Below, one piece after another: positions 1-12,700 of a stretch of DNA of 64,000 bases. How positions within the stretch are numbered: position 1 is the first letter of the stretch; each line of letters begins with the position of its first letter. The notes below the pieces were generated by a model that did not search any database, was not told the DNA's origin, and worked only from the letters and a program-made list of their open reading frames with translations. This DNA is from Gordius sp. MW1 (lineage: Eukaryota; Nematomorpha; Gordioida; Gordea; Gordiidae). The position numbers were made by a program, and so were the translations under genes. The DNA is taken from assembly GCA_964036665.1 (NCBI GenBank), contig OZ038526.1, forward strand, positions 13,268,001 through 13,332,000, given 5' to 3'.

Positions 1-982
1 AAATAAATATTTTTACCTCAAAATTTTTCACATATTTTTCTTTGTACCGTATTCATTCGATGAAAGTTGTCGTTTTCAGACGTGGTTTCTATGATCCCAA
101 GTAAAAATTTATCAGAATCTAAAAACTAATACTTTGAAATCATGATCGCATAGAGCAGTTTTCAAAAATTAAGCACTACGTTGCGATACAACAAACTAAT
201 CGCATCAATAAAATGTCTTTTGTCAAAATGATAGTTCTCGCAGCTTAAAACCTCTTTTCGGAAGTCAATCGAGGATAATAGGATTCTCAAATTGGCTTAC
301 TTTTATATATTTTTTCATGCTCTTTCACATAGAATCGAAAAAAATAAATATTTTTACCTCAAAATTTTTCACATATTTTTCTTTAAACCGTATCATCCGA
401 TGAAAGTTGTCGTTTTCAGACGTAATTTCTAAGATCCCAAGTAAAAATTTATCAGAATTTAAAAACTATTACTTTGAAATCATAATCGCATAGAGCAGTT
501 TTCAAAAATTAAGCACAAAGTTGCGATACAACAAACTAATCGCAACAATAAAACGTTGTCTTTTGTCAAAATTATAGTTCTCGCAGCTTAAAACCTCTTT
601 TCGGAAGTCAATCGAGGATAATAGGATTCTCAAATTGGCTTACTTTTAAATATTTTTTCATGCTCTCTCACATAGAATCGAAAAAATAAATATTTTTACC
701 TCAAAATTTTTCACATATTTTTCTTTGAAACGTATCATCCGATGAAAGTTGTCGTTTTCAGACGTGGTTTCTATGATCTTAAGTAAAAATTTATCAGAAT
801 TTAAAAACTATTACTTTGAAATCATGATCGCATAGAGCAGTTTTCAAAAATTAAGCACTCACGTTGCGATACAACAAACTAATCGCAACAATAAAACGTT
901 GTCTTTTGTCAAAATGATACTTCTCGCAGCTTAAAACCTCTTTTCGGAAGTCAATCGAGGATAATAGGATTCTCAAATTGGC

Positions 983-1155
983 TTACTTTTATATATTTTT
1001 TCATGCTCTTTCACATAGAATCGAAAAAAATAAATATTTTTACCTCAAAATTTTTCACATATTTTTCTTTGAACCGTATTCATCCGATGAAAGTTGTCGT
1101 TTTCAGACGTGGTTTCTATGATCCCAAGTAAAAATTTATCAGAATCTAAAAACTA
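983..1155 (+). repeat. Half-monomer A of a probable ancestral dimer
   Basis: This half begins at TTACTTT (983) and carries TCATG (1001), CATAGA (1014), ATGAAAGTTGTCG (1087), AAGT (1126) and GAATCT (1142). The same series, slightly changed, occurs in the following half at offsets of 162-173 bp. The ATGA(A/T)AGTT(G/C)TCG pair matches at 11 of 13 bases. Overall similarity between the halves is low, so any duplication is old. Confidence 0.5.
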
Positions 1156-1327
1156 TTACTTTGAAATCATGATCGCATAGAGCAGTTTTCAAAAATTAAG
1201 CACTCACGTTGCGATACAACAAACTAATCGCAACAATAAAACGTTGTCTTTTGTCAAAATGATAGTTCTCGCAGCTTAAAACCTCTTTTCGGAAGTCAAT
1301 CGAGGATAATAGGATTCTCAAATTGGC
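1156..1327 (+). repeat. Half-monomer B of a probable ancestral dimer
   Basis: This half has TTACTTT (1156), TCATG (1168), CATAGA (1176), ATGATAGTTCTCG (1259), AAGT (1293) and GATTCT (1313), in the same order as half A. The next TTACTTT is at 1328, so this motif is spaced 173 then 172 bp. Only this half carries the strong inverted repeat. Short A/T-rich words can match by chance, so the case rests on shared order and near-constant spacing. Confidence 0.5.
1208..1234. repeat. Conserved inverted repeat (8-bp arms, 11-nt loop), representative copy
   Basis: GTTGCGAT at 1208-1215 is the exact reverse complement of ATCGCAAC at 1227-1234, separated by 11 bases. Most monomers in the first 24 kb keep it, some with one arm changed to 'atcgccac'. 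In the central and right blocks the right arm is often 'cgcacc', 'ctcacc', 'cgcagc' or 'cggagc', which breaks the pairing. It could be a hairpin in single strands or a dyad site for a dimeric protein; the sequence does not say which. Confidence 0.75.
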
Positions 1328-2189
1328 TTACTTTTATATATTCTTTCATGCTCTTTCACATAGAATCGAAAAAAATAAATATTTCTACCTCAAAATTTTT
1401 CACATATTTTTCTTTGTACCGTATTCATTCGATGAAAGTTGTCGTTTTCAGACGTGGTTTCTATGATCTTAAGTAAAAATTTATCAGAATCTAAAAACTA
1501 ATACTTTGAAATCATGATCGCATAGAGCAGTTTTCAAAAATTAAGCACTACGTTGCGATACAACAAACTAATCGCATCAATAAAATGTCTTTTGTCAAAA
1601 TGATAGTTCTCGCAGATTAAAACCTCTTTTCGGAAGTCAATCGAGGATAATAGGATTCTCAAATTGGCTTACTTTTATATATTTTTTTATGCTCTTTCAC
1701 ATAGAATCGAAAAAAATAAATATTTTTACCTCAAAATTTTTCACATATTTTTCTTTGAACCGTATTCATCCGATGAAAGTTGTCGTTTTCAGACGTGGTT
1801 TCTATGATCCCAAGTAAAAATTTATTAGAATCTAAAAACTATTACTTTGAAATCATGATCGCATAGAGCAGTTTTTAAAAATTAAGCATTCACGTTGCGA
1901 TACAACAAACTAATCGCAACAATAAAACGTTGTCTTTTGTCAAAATGATAGTTCTCGCAGCTTAAAACCTCTTTTCAGAAGTCAATCGAGGATAATAGGA
2001 TTCTCAAATTGGCTTACTTTTATATATTTTTTCATGCTCTTTCACATAGAATCGAAAAAAATTAATATTTTTACCTCAATTTTTCACATATTTTTCTTTG
2101 AACCGTATTCATCCGATGAAAGTTGTCGTTTTCAGACGTGGTTTCTATGATCCCAAGTAAAAATTTATCAGAATCTAAAAACTATTACT

Positions 2190-5100
2190 TTGAAATCAAT
2201 CGCATAGAGCAGTTTTCAAATATTAAGCACTCACGTTGCGATACAACAAACTAATCGCAACAATAAAACGTTGTCTTTTGTCAAAATGATAGTTCTCGCA
2301 GCTTATAACCTCTTTTCGGAAGTCAATCGAGGATAATAGGATTCTCAAATTGGCTTTCTTTTATATATTTTTTCATGCTCTTTCACATAGAATCAAAAAA
2401 AATAAATATTTTTACCTCAAAATTTTTCACATATTTTTCTTTGAACCGTATCATCCGATGAAAGTTGTCGTTTTCAGACGTAATTTCTATGATCCCAAGT
2501 AAAAATTAATCAGAATTTAAAAACTATTACTTTGAAATCATAATCGCATAGAGCAGTTTTCAAAAATTAAGCACAACGTTGCGATACAACAAACTAATCG
2601 CAACAATAAAACGTTGTCTTTTGTCAAAATTATAGTTCTCGCAGCTTAAAACCTCTTTTCGGAAGTCAATCGAGGATAATAGGATTCTCAAATTGGCTTA
2701 CTTTTATATATTTTTTCATGCTCTTTCACATAGAATCGAAAAAAATGAATATTTTTACCTCAAAATTTTTCACATATTTTTCTTTGAACCGTATTCATTC
2801 GATGAAAGTTGTCGTTTTCAGACGTGGTTTCTATGATCCCAAGTAAAAATTTATCAGAATCTAAAAACTATTATTTTGAAATCATGATCGCATAGAGCAG
2901 TTTTCAAAAATTAAGCACTCACGTTGTGATACAACAAACTAATCGCCACAATAAAACGTTGTCTTTTGTCAAAATGATAGTTCTCGCAGCTTAAAACCTC
3001 TTTTCGGAAGTCAATCGAGGATAATAGGATTCTCAAATTGGCTTACTTTTAAATATTTTTTCATGCTCTCTCACATAGAATCGAAAAAAATAAATATTTT
3101 TACCTCAAAATTTTTCACATATTTTTCTTTGAAACGTATCATCCGATGAAAGTTGTCGTTTTCAGACGTGATTTCTATGATCTTAAGTAAAAATTTATCA
3201 GAATCTAAAAACTATTACTTTAAAATCATGATCGCATAGAGCAGTTTTCAAAAATTAAGCATTCACGTTGCGATACAACAAACTAATCGCAACAATAAAA
3301 CGTTGTCTTTTGTCAAAATGATAGTTCTCGCATCTTAAAACCTCTTTTCGGAAGTCAATCGAGGATAATAGGATTCTCAAATTGGCTTACTTTTATATAT
3401 TTTTTCATGCTCTTTCACATAGAATCGAAAAAAATAAATATTTTTACCTCAATTTTTCACATATTTTTCTTTGAACCGTATCATCCGATGAAAGTTGTCG
3501 TTTTCAGACGTGGTTTCTATGATCCCAAGTAAAAATTTATCAGAATCTAAAAACTATTACTTTGAAATCATGATCGCATAGAGCAGTTTTCAAAAATTAA
3601 GCACTCAAGTTGCGATACAACAAACTAATCGCAACAATAAAACGTTGTCTTTTGTCAAAATGATAGTTCTCGCAGCTTAAAACCTCTTTTCGGAAGTCAA
3701 TCGAGGATAATAGGATTCTCAAATTGGCTTACTTTTATATATTTTTTCATGCTCTTTCACATAGAATCGAAAAAAATAAATATTTTTACCTCAAAATTTT
3801 TCACATATTTTCTTTGAACCGTGTTCATCCGATGAAAGTTGTCGTTTTTAGACGTGGTTTATATGATCCCAAGTAAAAATTTATCAGAATCTAAAAACTA
3901 TTACTTTGAAATCATGATCGCATAGAGCAGTTTTCAAATATTAAGCACTCACGTTGCTATACAACAAACTAATCGCAACAATAAAACGTTGTCTTTTGTC
4001 AAATTGATAGTTCTCGCAGCTTAAAACCTCTTTTCGGAAGTCAATCGAGGATAATAGGATTCTCAAATTGCTTTCTTTTATATATTTTTTCATGCTCTTT
4101 CACATAGAATCGAAAAAAATAAATATTTTTACCTCAAAATTTTTCACATATTTTTCTTTGAACCGTATCATCCGATGAAAGTTGTCGTTTTCAGACGTGA
4201 TTTCTATGATCCCAAGTAAATATTTATCAGAATTTAAAAACTATTACTTTGAAATCATGATCGCATAGCGCAGTTTTCAAAAATTAAGCACTCACGTTGC
4301 GATACAACAAACTAATCGCAACAATAAAACGTTGTCTTTTGTCAAAATTATAGTTCTCGCAGCTTAAATCCTCTTTTCGGAAGTCAATCGAGGATAATAG
4401 GATTCTCAAATTGGCTTACTTTTATATATTTTTTCATGCTCTTTCACATAGAATCGAAAAAAATAAATATTTTTACCTCTAAATTTTTCACATATTTTTC
4501 TTTGAACCGTATTCATCCGATGAAAGTTGTCGTTTTCAGACGTGGTTTCTATGATTTCAAGTAAAAATTTATCAGAATCTAAAAACTATTACTTTGAAAT
4601 CGTGATCGCATAGAGCAGTTTTCAAAAATTAAGCACTCACGTTGCGATACAACAAACTAATCGCCACAATAAAACGTTGTCTTTTGTCAAAATGATAGTT
4701 CTCGCAGCTTAAAACCTCTTTTCGGAAGTCAATCGAGGATAATAGGATTCTCAAAATGGCTTACTTTTATATGCTCTTTCAAATAGAATCGAAAAAAATA
4801 AATATTTATACCTCAAAATTTTTCACTTATTTTTCTTTGAACCGTATTCATCCGATGAAAGTTGTCGTTGTCAGACGTGGTTTCTATGATCCCAAGTAAA
4901 AATTTATCAGAATCTAAAAACTATTATTTTGAAATCATGATCGCATAGAGCAGTTTTCAAAAATTAAGAACTCACGTTGCGATACAACAAACTAATCGCC
5001 ACAATAAAACGTTGTCTTTTGTCAAAATGATAGTTCTCGCAGCTTAAAACCTCTTTTCGGAAGTCAATCGAGGATAATAGGATTCTCAAATTGGCTTACT

Positions 5101-5966
5101 TTTAAATATTTTTTCATGCTCTCTCACATAGAATCGAAAAAAATAAATATTTTTACCTCAAAATTTTTGACATATTTTTCTTTGAACCTTATTCATCCGA
5201 TGAAAGTTGTCGTTGTCAGACGTGGTTTCTATGATCCCAAGTAAAAATTTATCAGAATCTAAAAACTATTATTTTGAAATCATGATCGCATAGAGCAGTT
5301 TTCAAAAATTAAGCACTCACGTTGCGATACAACAAACTAATCGCGAAAAAATAAAACGTTGTCTTTTGTCAAAATGATAGTTCTCGCAGCTTAAAACCTC
5401 TTTTCGGAAGTCAATCGAGGATAATAGGATTCTCAAATTGGCTTACTTTTATATATTCTTTCATGCTCTTTCACATAGAATCGAAAAAAAAAAATATTTT
5501 TACCTCAAAATTTTTCACATATTTTTCTTTGTACCGTATTCATCCGATGAAAGTTGTCGTTTTCAGACGTGGTTTCTATGATCCCAAGTAAAAATTTATC
5601 AGAATCTAAAAACTATTACTTTGAAATCATGATCGCATAGAGCAGTTTTCAAATATTAAGCATTCACGTTGCGATACAACAAACTAATCGCAACAATAAA
5701 ACGTTGTCTTTTGTCAAAATGATAGTTCTCGCAGCTTAAAACCTCTTTTCGGAAGTCAATCGAGGATAATAGGATTCTCAAATTGGCTTACTTTTATATA
5801 TTTTTACATGCTCTTTCACATAGAATCGAAAAAAATAAATATTTATACCTCAAAAATTTTCACATATTTTTCTTTGAACCGTATTCATCCGATGAAAGTT
5901 GTCGTTTTCAGACGTGGTTTCTATGATCCCAAGTAAAAATTTATCAGAATCTAAAAACTATTACTT
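2190..5966 (+). repeat. 11-monomer unit, copy a (left HOR)
   Basis: The rare variant 'tgaaatcaatcgc' at 2191 recurs at 5967, giving a period of 3,776 bp. The copies match through rare variants such as 'aaaaaatgaatattt', 'acgttgtgatac', 'ttctcgcatctt' and the 10-bp deletion 'cttttatatgctc' (4766 and about 8522). The left breakpoint lies somewhere in 2088-2191 because the copies are identical there. Copy a alone carries the 'gtgttcatcc ... gtttatatg' monomer at about 3811-3860. Confidence 0.85.
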
Positions 5967-7239
5967 TGAAATCAATCGCATAGAGCAGTTTTCAAATATT
6001 AAGCACTCACGTTGCGATACAACAAACTAATCGCAACAATAAAACGTTGTCTTTTGTCAAAATGATAGTTCTCGCAGCTTATAACCTCTTTTCGGAAGTC
6101 AATCGAGGATAATAGGATTCTCAAATTGGCTTTCTTTTATATATTTTTTCATGCTCTTTCACATAGAATCGAAAAAAATAAATATTTTTACCTCAAAATT
6201 TTTCACATATTTTTCTTTGAACCGTATCATCCGATGAAAGTTGTCGTTTTCAGACGTAATTTCTATGATCCCAAGTAAAAATTAATCAGAATTTAAAAAC
6301 TATTACTTTGAAATCATAATCGCATAGAGCAGTTTTCAAAAATTAAGCACAACGTTGCGATACAACAAACTAATCGCAACAATAAAACGTTGTCTTTTGT
6401 CAAAATTATAGTTCTCGCAGCTTAAAACCTCTTTTCGGAAGTCAATCGAGGATAATAGGATTCTCAAATTGGCTTACTTTTATATATTTTTTCATGCTCT
6501 TTCACATAGAATCGAAAAAAATGAATATTTTTACCTCAAAATTTTTCACATATTTTTCTTTGAACCGTATTCATTCGATGAAAGTTGTCGTTTTCAGACG
6601 TGGTTTCTATGATCCCAAGTAAAAATTTATCAGAATCTAAAAACTATTATTTTGAAATCATGATCGCATAGAGCAGTTTTCAAAAATTAAGCACTCACGT
6701 TGTGATACAACAAACTAATCGCCACAATAAAACGTTGTCTTTTGTCAAAATGATAGTTCTCGCAGCTTAAAACCTCTTTTCGGAAGTCAATCGAGGATAA
6801 TAGGATTCTCAAATTGGCTTACTTTTAAATATTTTTTCATGCTCTCTCACATAGAATCGAAAAAAATAAATATTTTTACCTCAAAATTTTTCACATATTT
6901 TTCTTTGAAACGTATCATCCGATGAAAGTTGTCGTTTTCAGACGTGATTTCTATGATCTTAAGTAAAAATTTATCAGAATCTAAAAACTATTACTTTAAA
7001 ATCATGATCGCATAGAGCAGTTTTCAAAAATTAAGCATTCACGTTGCGATACAACAAACTAATCGCAACAATAAAACGTTGTCTTTTGTCAAAATGATAG
7101 TTCTCGCATCTTAAAACCTCTTTTCGGAAGTCAATCGAGGATAATAGGATTCTCAAATTGGCTTACTTTTATATATTTTTTCATGCTCTTTCACATAGAA
7201 TCGAAAAAAATAAATATTTTTACCTCAATTTTTCACATA

Positions 7240-7246
7240 TTTGAAA
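7240..7246 (+). other. 23-bp deletion in a monomer
   Basis: 'cacatatttgaaagttg' lacks the bases from the T-tract through 'atccgat' that copy a has at about 3459-3483. It shifts the copy a/copy b offset from 3,776 to about 3,754 once a single-T difference is counted. Confidence 0.75.
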
Positions 7247-7559
7247 GTTGTCGTTTTCAGACGTGGTTTCTATGATCCCAAGTAAAAATTTATCAGAATC
7301 TAAAAACTATTACTTTGAAATCATGATCGCATAGAGCAGTTTTCAAAAATTAAGCACTCAAGTTGCGATACAACAAACTAATCGCAACAATAAAACGTTG
7401 TCTTTTGTCAAAATGATAGTTCTCGCAGCTTAAAACCTCTTTTCGGAAGTCAATCGAGGATAATAGGATTCTCAAATTGGCTTACTTTTATATATTTTTT
7501 CATGCTCTTTCACATAGAATCGAAAAAAATAAATATTTTTACCTCAAAATTTTTCACAT

Positions 7560-7790
7560 ATTTTTCTTTGAACCGTATTCATCCGATGAAAGTTGTCGTT
7601 TTCAGACGTGGTTTCTATGATTTCAAGTAAAAATTTATCAGAATCTAAAAACTATTACTTTGAAATCGTGATCGCATAGAGCAGTTTTCAAAAATTAAGC
7701 ACTCACGTTGCGATACAACAAACTAATCGCCACAATAAAACGTTGTCTTTTGTCAAAATGATAGTTCTCGCAGCTTAAAACCTCTTTTCG
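7560..7790 (+). repeat. Probable gene-conversion tract inside copy b
   Basis: Copy a at the equivalent place (about 3800-4010) reads 'gtgttcatcc', 'gtttatatgatccc' and 'atattaag'. Copy b instead reads 'gtattcatcc', 'tatgatttcaag', 'gaaatcgtgatcgc' and 'cgccacaat', matching the monomer about two repeats further on (8258-8460; also 4500-4690). The flanking bases, including 'attgctttcttttat' on the right, return to the copy a pattern. A replacement of less than one monomer explains this. Exact edges are uncertain because monomers are so alike. Confidence 0.6.
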
Positions 7791-9721
7791 GAAGTCAATC
7801 GAGGATAATAGGATTCTCAAATTGCTTTCTTTTATATATTTTTTCATGCTCTTTCACATAGAATCGAAAAAAATAAATATTTTTACCTCAAAATTTTTCA
7901 CATATTTTTCTTTGAACCGTATCATCCGATGAAAGTTGTCGTTTTCAGACGTGATTTCTATGATCCCAAGTAAATATTTATCAGAATTTAAAAACTATTA
8001 CTTTGAAATCATGATCGCATAGCGCAGTTTTCAAAAATTAAGCACTCACGTTGCGATACAACAAACTAATCGCAACAATAAAACGTTGTCTTTTGTCAAA
8101 ATTATAGTTCTCGCAGCTTAAATCCTCTTTTCGGAAGTCAATCGAGGATAATAGGATTCTCAAATTGGCTTACTTTTATATATTTTTTCATGCTCTTTCA
8201 CATAGAATCGAAAAAAATAAATATTTTTACCTCAAAATTTTTCACATATTTTTCTTTGAACCGTATTCATCCGATGAAAGTTGTCGTTTTCAGACGTGGT
8301 TTCTATGATTTCAAGTAAAAATTTATCAGAATCTAAAAACTATTACTTTGAAATCGTGATCGCATAGAGCAGTTTTCAAAAATTAAGCACTCACGTTGCG
8401 ATACAACAAACTAATCGCCACAATAAAACGTTGTCTTTTGTCAAAATGATAGTTCTCGCAGCTTAAAACCTCTTTTCGGAAGTCAATCGAGGATAATAGG
8501 ATTCTCAAATTGGCTTACTTTTATATGCTCTTTCAAATAGAATCGAAAAAAATAAATATTTATACCTCAAAATTTTTCACTTATTTTTCTTTGAACCGTA
8601 TTCATCCGATGAAAGTTGTCGTTGTCAGACGTGGTTTCTATGATCCCAAGTAAAAATTTATCAGAATCTAAAAACTATTATTTTGAAATCATGATCGCAT
8701 AGAGCAGTTTTCAAAAATTAAGAACTCACGTTGCGATACAACAAACTAATCGCCACAATAAAACGTTGTCTTTTGTCAAAATGATAGTTCTCGCAGCTTA
8801 AAACCTCTTTTCGGAAGTCAATCGAGGATAATAGGATTCTCAAATTGGCTTACTTTTAAATATTTTTTCATGCTCTCTCACATAGAATCGAAAAAAATAA
8901 ATATTTTTACCTCAAAATTTTTGACATATTTTTCTTTGAACCTTATTCATCCGATGAAAGTTGTCGTTGTCAGACGTGGTTTCTATGATCCCAAGTAAAA
9001 ATTTATCAGAATCTAAAAACTATTATTTTGAAATCATGATCGCATAGAGCAGTTTTCAAAAATTAAGCACTCACGTTGCGATACAACAAACTAATCGCGA
9101 AAAAATAAAACGTTGTCTTTTGTCAAAATGATAGTTCTCGCAGCTTAAAACCTCTTTTCGGAAGTCAATCGAGGATAATAGGATTCTCAAATTGGCTTAC
9201 TTTTATATATTCTTTCATGCTCTTTCACATAGAATCGAAAAAAAAAAATATTTTTACCTCAAAATTTTTCACATATTTTTCTTTGTACCGTATTCATCCG
9301 ATGAAAGTTGTCGTTTTCAGACGTGGTTTCTATGATCCCAAGTAAAAATTTATCAGAATCTAAAAACTATTACTTTGAAATCATGATCGCATAGAGCAGT
9401 TTTCAAATATTAAGCATTCACGTTGCGATACAACAAACTAATCGCAACAATAAAACGTTGTCTTTTGTCAAAATGATAGTTCTCGCAGCTTAAAACCTCT
9501 TTTCGGAAGTCAATCGAGGATAATAGGATTCTCAAATTGGCTTACTTTTATATATTTTTACATGCTCTTTCACATAGAATCGAAAAAAATAAATATTTAT
9601 ACCTCAAAAATTTTCACATATTTTTCTTTGAACCGTATTCATCCGATGAAAGTTGTCGTTTTCAGACGTGGTTTCTATGATCCCAAGTAAAAATTTATCA
9701 GAATCTAAAAACTATTACTTT

Positions 9722-12700
9722 GAAATCATGATCGCATAGAGCAGTTTTCAAAAATTAAGCACTCACGTTGCGATACAACAAACTAATCGCCACAATAAAA
9801 CGTTGTCTTTTGTCAAAATGATAGTTCTCGCAGCTTAAAACCTCTTTTCGGAAGTCAATCGAGGATAATAGGATTCTCAAATTTTCTTACTTTTATATAT
9901 GTTTTCATGCTCTTTCACATAGAATCGAAAAAAATAAATATTTTTACCTCAAAATTTTTCACATATTTTTCTTTGAACCGTATTCATCCGATGAAAGTTG
10001 ACGTTTTCAGACGTGGTTTCTATGATCCCAAGTAAAAATTTATCAGAATCTAAAAACTATTATTTTGAAATCATGATCGCATAGAGCAGTTTTCAAAAAT
10101 TAAGCACTCACGTTGCGATACAACAAACTAATCGCCACAATAAAACGTTGTCTTTTGTCAAAATGATAGTTCTCGCAGCTTAAAACCTCCTTTCGGAAGT
10201 CAATCGAGGATAATAGGATTCTCAAATTGGCTTACTTTTATATATTTTTTCATGCTCTTTCACATAGAATCGAAAAAAATAAATATTTTTACCTCAAAAT
10301 TTTTCACATATTTTTCTTTGAACCGTGTTCATCCGATGAAAGTTGTCGTTTTCAGACGTGGTTTATATGATCCCAAGTAAAAATTTATCAGAATCTAAAA
10401 ACTATTACTTTGAAATCATGATCGCATAGAGCAGTTTTCAAATATTAAGCACTCACGTTGCGATACAACAAACTAATCGCAACAATAAAACGTTGTCTTT
10501 TGTCAAAATGATAGTTCTCGCAGCTTAAAACCTCTTTTCGGAAGTCAATCGAGGATAATAGGATTCTCAAATTGCTTTCTTTTATATATTTTTTCATGCT
10601 CTTTCACATAGAATCGAAAAAAATAAATATTTTTACCTCAAAATTTTTCACATATTTTTCTTGGAACCGTATCATCCGATGAAAGTTGTCGTTTTCAGAC
10701 GTGGTTTCTATGATCTTAAGTAAAAAATTATCAGAATTTAAAAACTATTACTTTGAAATCATGATCGCATAGAGCAGTTTTCAAAAATTAAGCACTCACG
10801 TTGCGATACAACAAACTAATCGCAACAATAAAATGTCTTTTGTCAAAATGATAGTTCTCGCAGCTTAATACCTCTTTTCGGAAGTCAATCGAGGATAATA
10901 GGATTCTCAAATTGGCTTACTTTTATATATTTTTTCATGCTCTTTCTACCTCAAAATTTTTCACATATTTTTCTTTGACCCGTATTCATCCGATGAAAGT
11001 TGTCGTTTTCAGACGTGGTTTCTATAATCCCAAGTAAAAATTTATCAGAATCTAAAAACTATTACTTTGAAATCAATCGCATAGAGGAGTTTTTAAAAAT
11101 TAAGCATTCACGTTGCGATACAACAAACTAATCGCAACAATAAAACGTTGTCTTTTGTCAAAATGATAGTTCTCGCAGCTTAAAACCACTTTTCGGAAGT
11201 CAATCGAGGATAATAGGATTCTCAAATTGGCTTACTTTTATATATTTTTTCATGCTCTTTCACATAGAATCGAAAAAAATAAATATTTTTACCTCAAAAT
11301 TTTTCACATATTTTTCTTTGAACCGTGTTCATCCGATGAAAGTTGTCGTTTTCAGACGTGGTTTATATGATCCCAAGTAAAAATTTATCAGAATCTAAAA
11401 ACTATTACTTTGAAATCATGATCGCATAGAGCAGTTTTCAAATATTAAGCACTCACGTTGCGATACAACAAACTAATCGCAACAATAAAACGTTGTCTTT
11501 TGTCAAAATGATAGTTCTCGCAGCTTAAAACCTCTTTTCGGAAGTCAATCGAGGATAATAGGATTCTCAAATTGCTTTCTTTTATATATTTTTTCATGCT
11601 CTTTCACATAGAATCGAAAAAAATAAATATTTTTACCTCAAAATTTTTCACATATTTTTCTTGGAACCGTATCATCCGATGAAAGTTGTCGTTTTCAGAC
11701 GTGATTTCTATGATCCCAAGTAAAAATTTATCAGAATTTAAAAACTACTACTTTGAAATCATGATCGCATAGCGCAGTTTTCAAAAATTAAGCACTCACG
11801 TTGCGATACAACAAACTAATCGCAACAATAAAACGTTGTCTTTTGTCAAAATGATAGTTCTCGCAGCTTAAAACCTCTTTTCGGAAGTCAATCGAGGATA
11901 ATAGGATTCTCAAATTTTCTTACTTTTATATATGTTTTCATGCTCTTTCACATAGAATCGAAAAAAATAAATATTTTTACCTCAAAATTTTTCACATATT
12001 TTTCTTTGAACCGTATTCATCCGATGAAAGTTGACGTTTTCAGACGTGGTTTCTATGATCCCAAGTAAAAATTTATCAGAATCTAAAAACTATTATTTTG
12101 AAATCATGATCGCATAGAGCAGTTTTCAAAAATTAAGCACTCACGTTGCGATATAACAAACTAATCGCCACAATAAAACGTTGTCTTTTGTCAAAATGAT
12201 AGTTCTCGCAGCTTAAAACCTCTTTTCGGAAGTCAATCGAGGATAATAGGATTCTCAAATTGGCTTACTTTTATATATTTTTTCATGCTCTTTCACATAG
12301 AATCGAAAAAAATAAATATTTTTACCTCAAAATTTTTCACATGTTTTTCTTTGAACCGTATCATCCGATGAAAGTTGTCGTTTTCAGACGTGGTTTCTAT
12401 GATCTTAAGTAAAAATTTATCAGAATTTAAAAACTATTACTTTGAAATCATGATCGCATAGAGCAGTTTTCAAAAATTAAGCACTCACGTTGCGATACAA
12501 CAAACTAATCGCAACAATAAAATGTCTTTTGTCAAAATGATAGTTCTCGCAGCTTAATACCTCTTTTCGGAAGTCAATCGAGGATAATAGGATTCTCAAA
12601 TTGGCTTACTTTTATATATTTTTTCATGCTCTTTCTACCTCAAAATTTTTCACATATTTTTCTTTGACCCGTATTCATCCGATGAAAGTTGTCGTTTTCA

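Larger units (their letters stand above)
1088..1432 (+). repeat. Representative 345-bp satellite monomer
   Basis: A full-length, typical monomer, taken from one 'tgaaagttgtcg' to the next; the phase is arbitrary. It contains the 8-bp palindrome 'atcatgat', the inverted repeat at 1208-1234, and the CCTC/GAGG pair flanking 'ttttcggaagtcaatc'. Most length variation elsewhere comes from one- to four-base changes in the A/T tracts or from small deletions. Two nucleosome lengths (about 2 x 172 bp) would match this unit size. That is a common property of centromeric and pericentromeric satellites, but here it is inference from length only. Confidence 0.9.
1..2189 (+). repeat. Diverged satellite monomers at the left window edge
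   Basis: About six monomers of the first family, with variants such as 'tgtaccgtattcattcg', 'gacgtaatttc' and 'gatcttaag'. No multi-monomer period is evident within this segment. Nothing other than satellite is present. Confidence 0.8.
5967..9721 (+). repeat. 11-monomer unit, copy b (left HOR)
   Basis: Tandem copy of the preceding unit, ending near 9721 where 'atcatgatcgc' replaces the 'atcaatcgc' expected from the period. It is 22 bp shorter overall. A 23-bp deletion near 7241 joins 'cacatat' to 'ttgaaag', and one extra T is present downstream. One monomer around 7560-7790 does not match its counterpart in copy a (see the conversion tract). Confidence 0.85.

Noticed and set aside
1288..1305. 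CENP-B box-like sequence 'ttcggaagtcaatcgagg'
   Set aside because: The core TTCG-4N-A-2N-CGGG is not met: the spacing is wrong and CGGG is CGAG. I saw no better match in the monomer on either strand.
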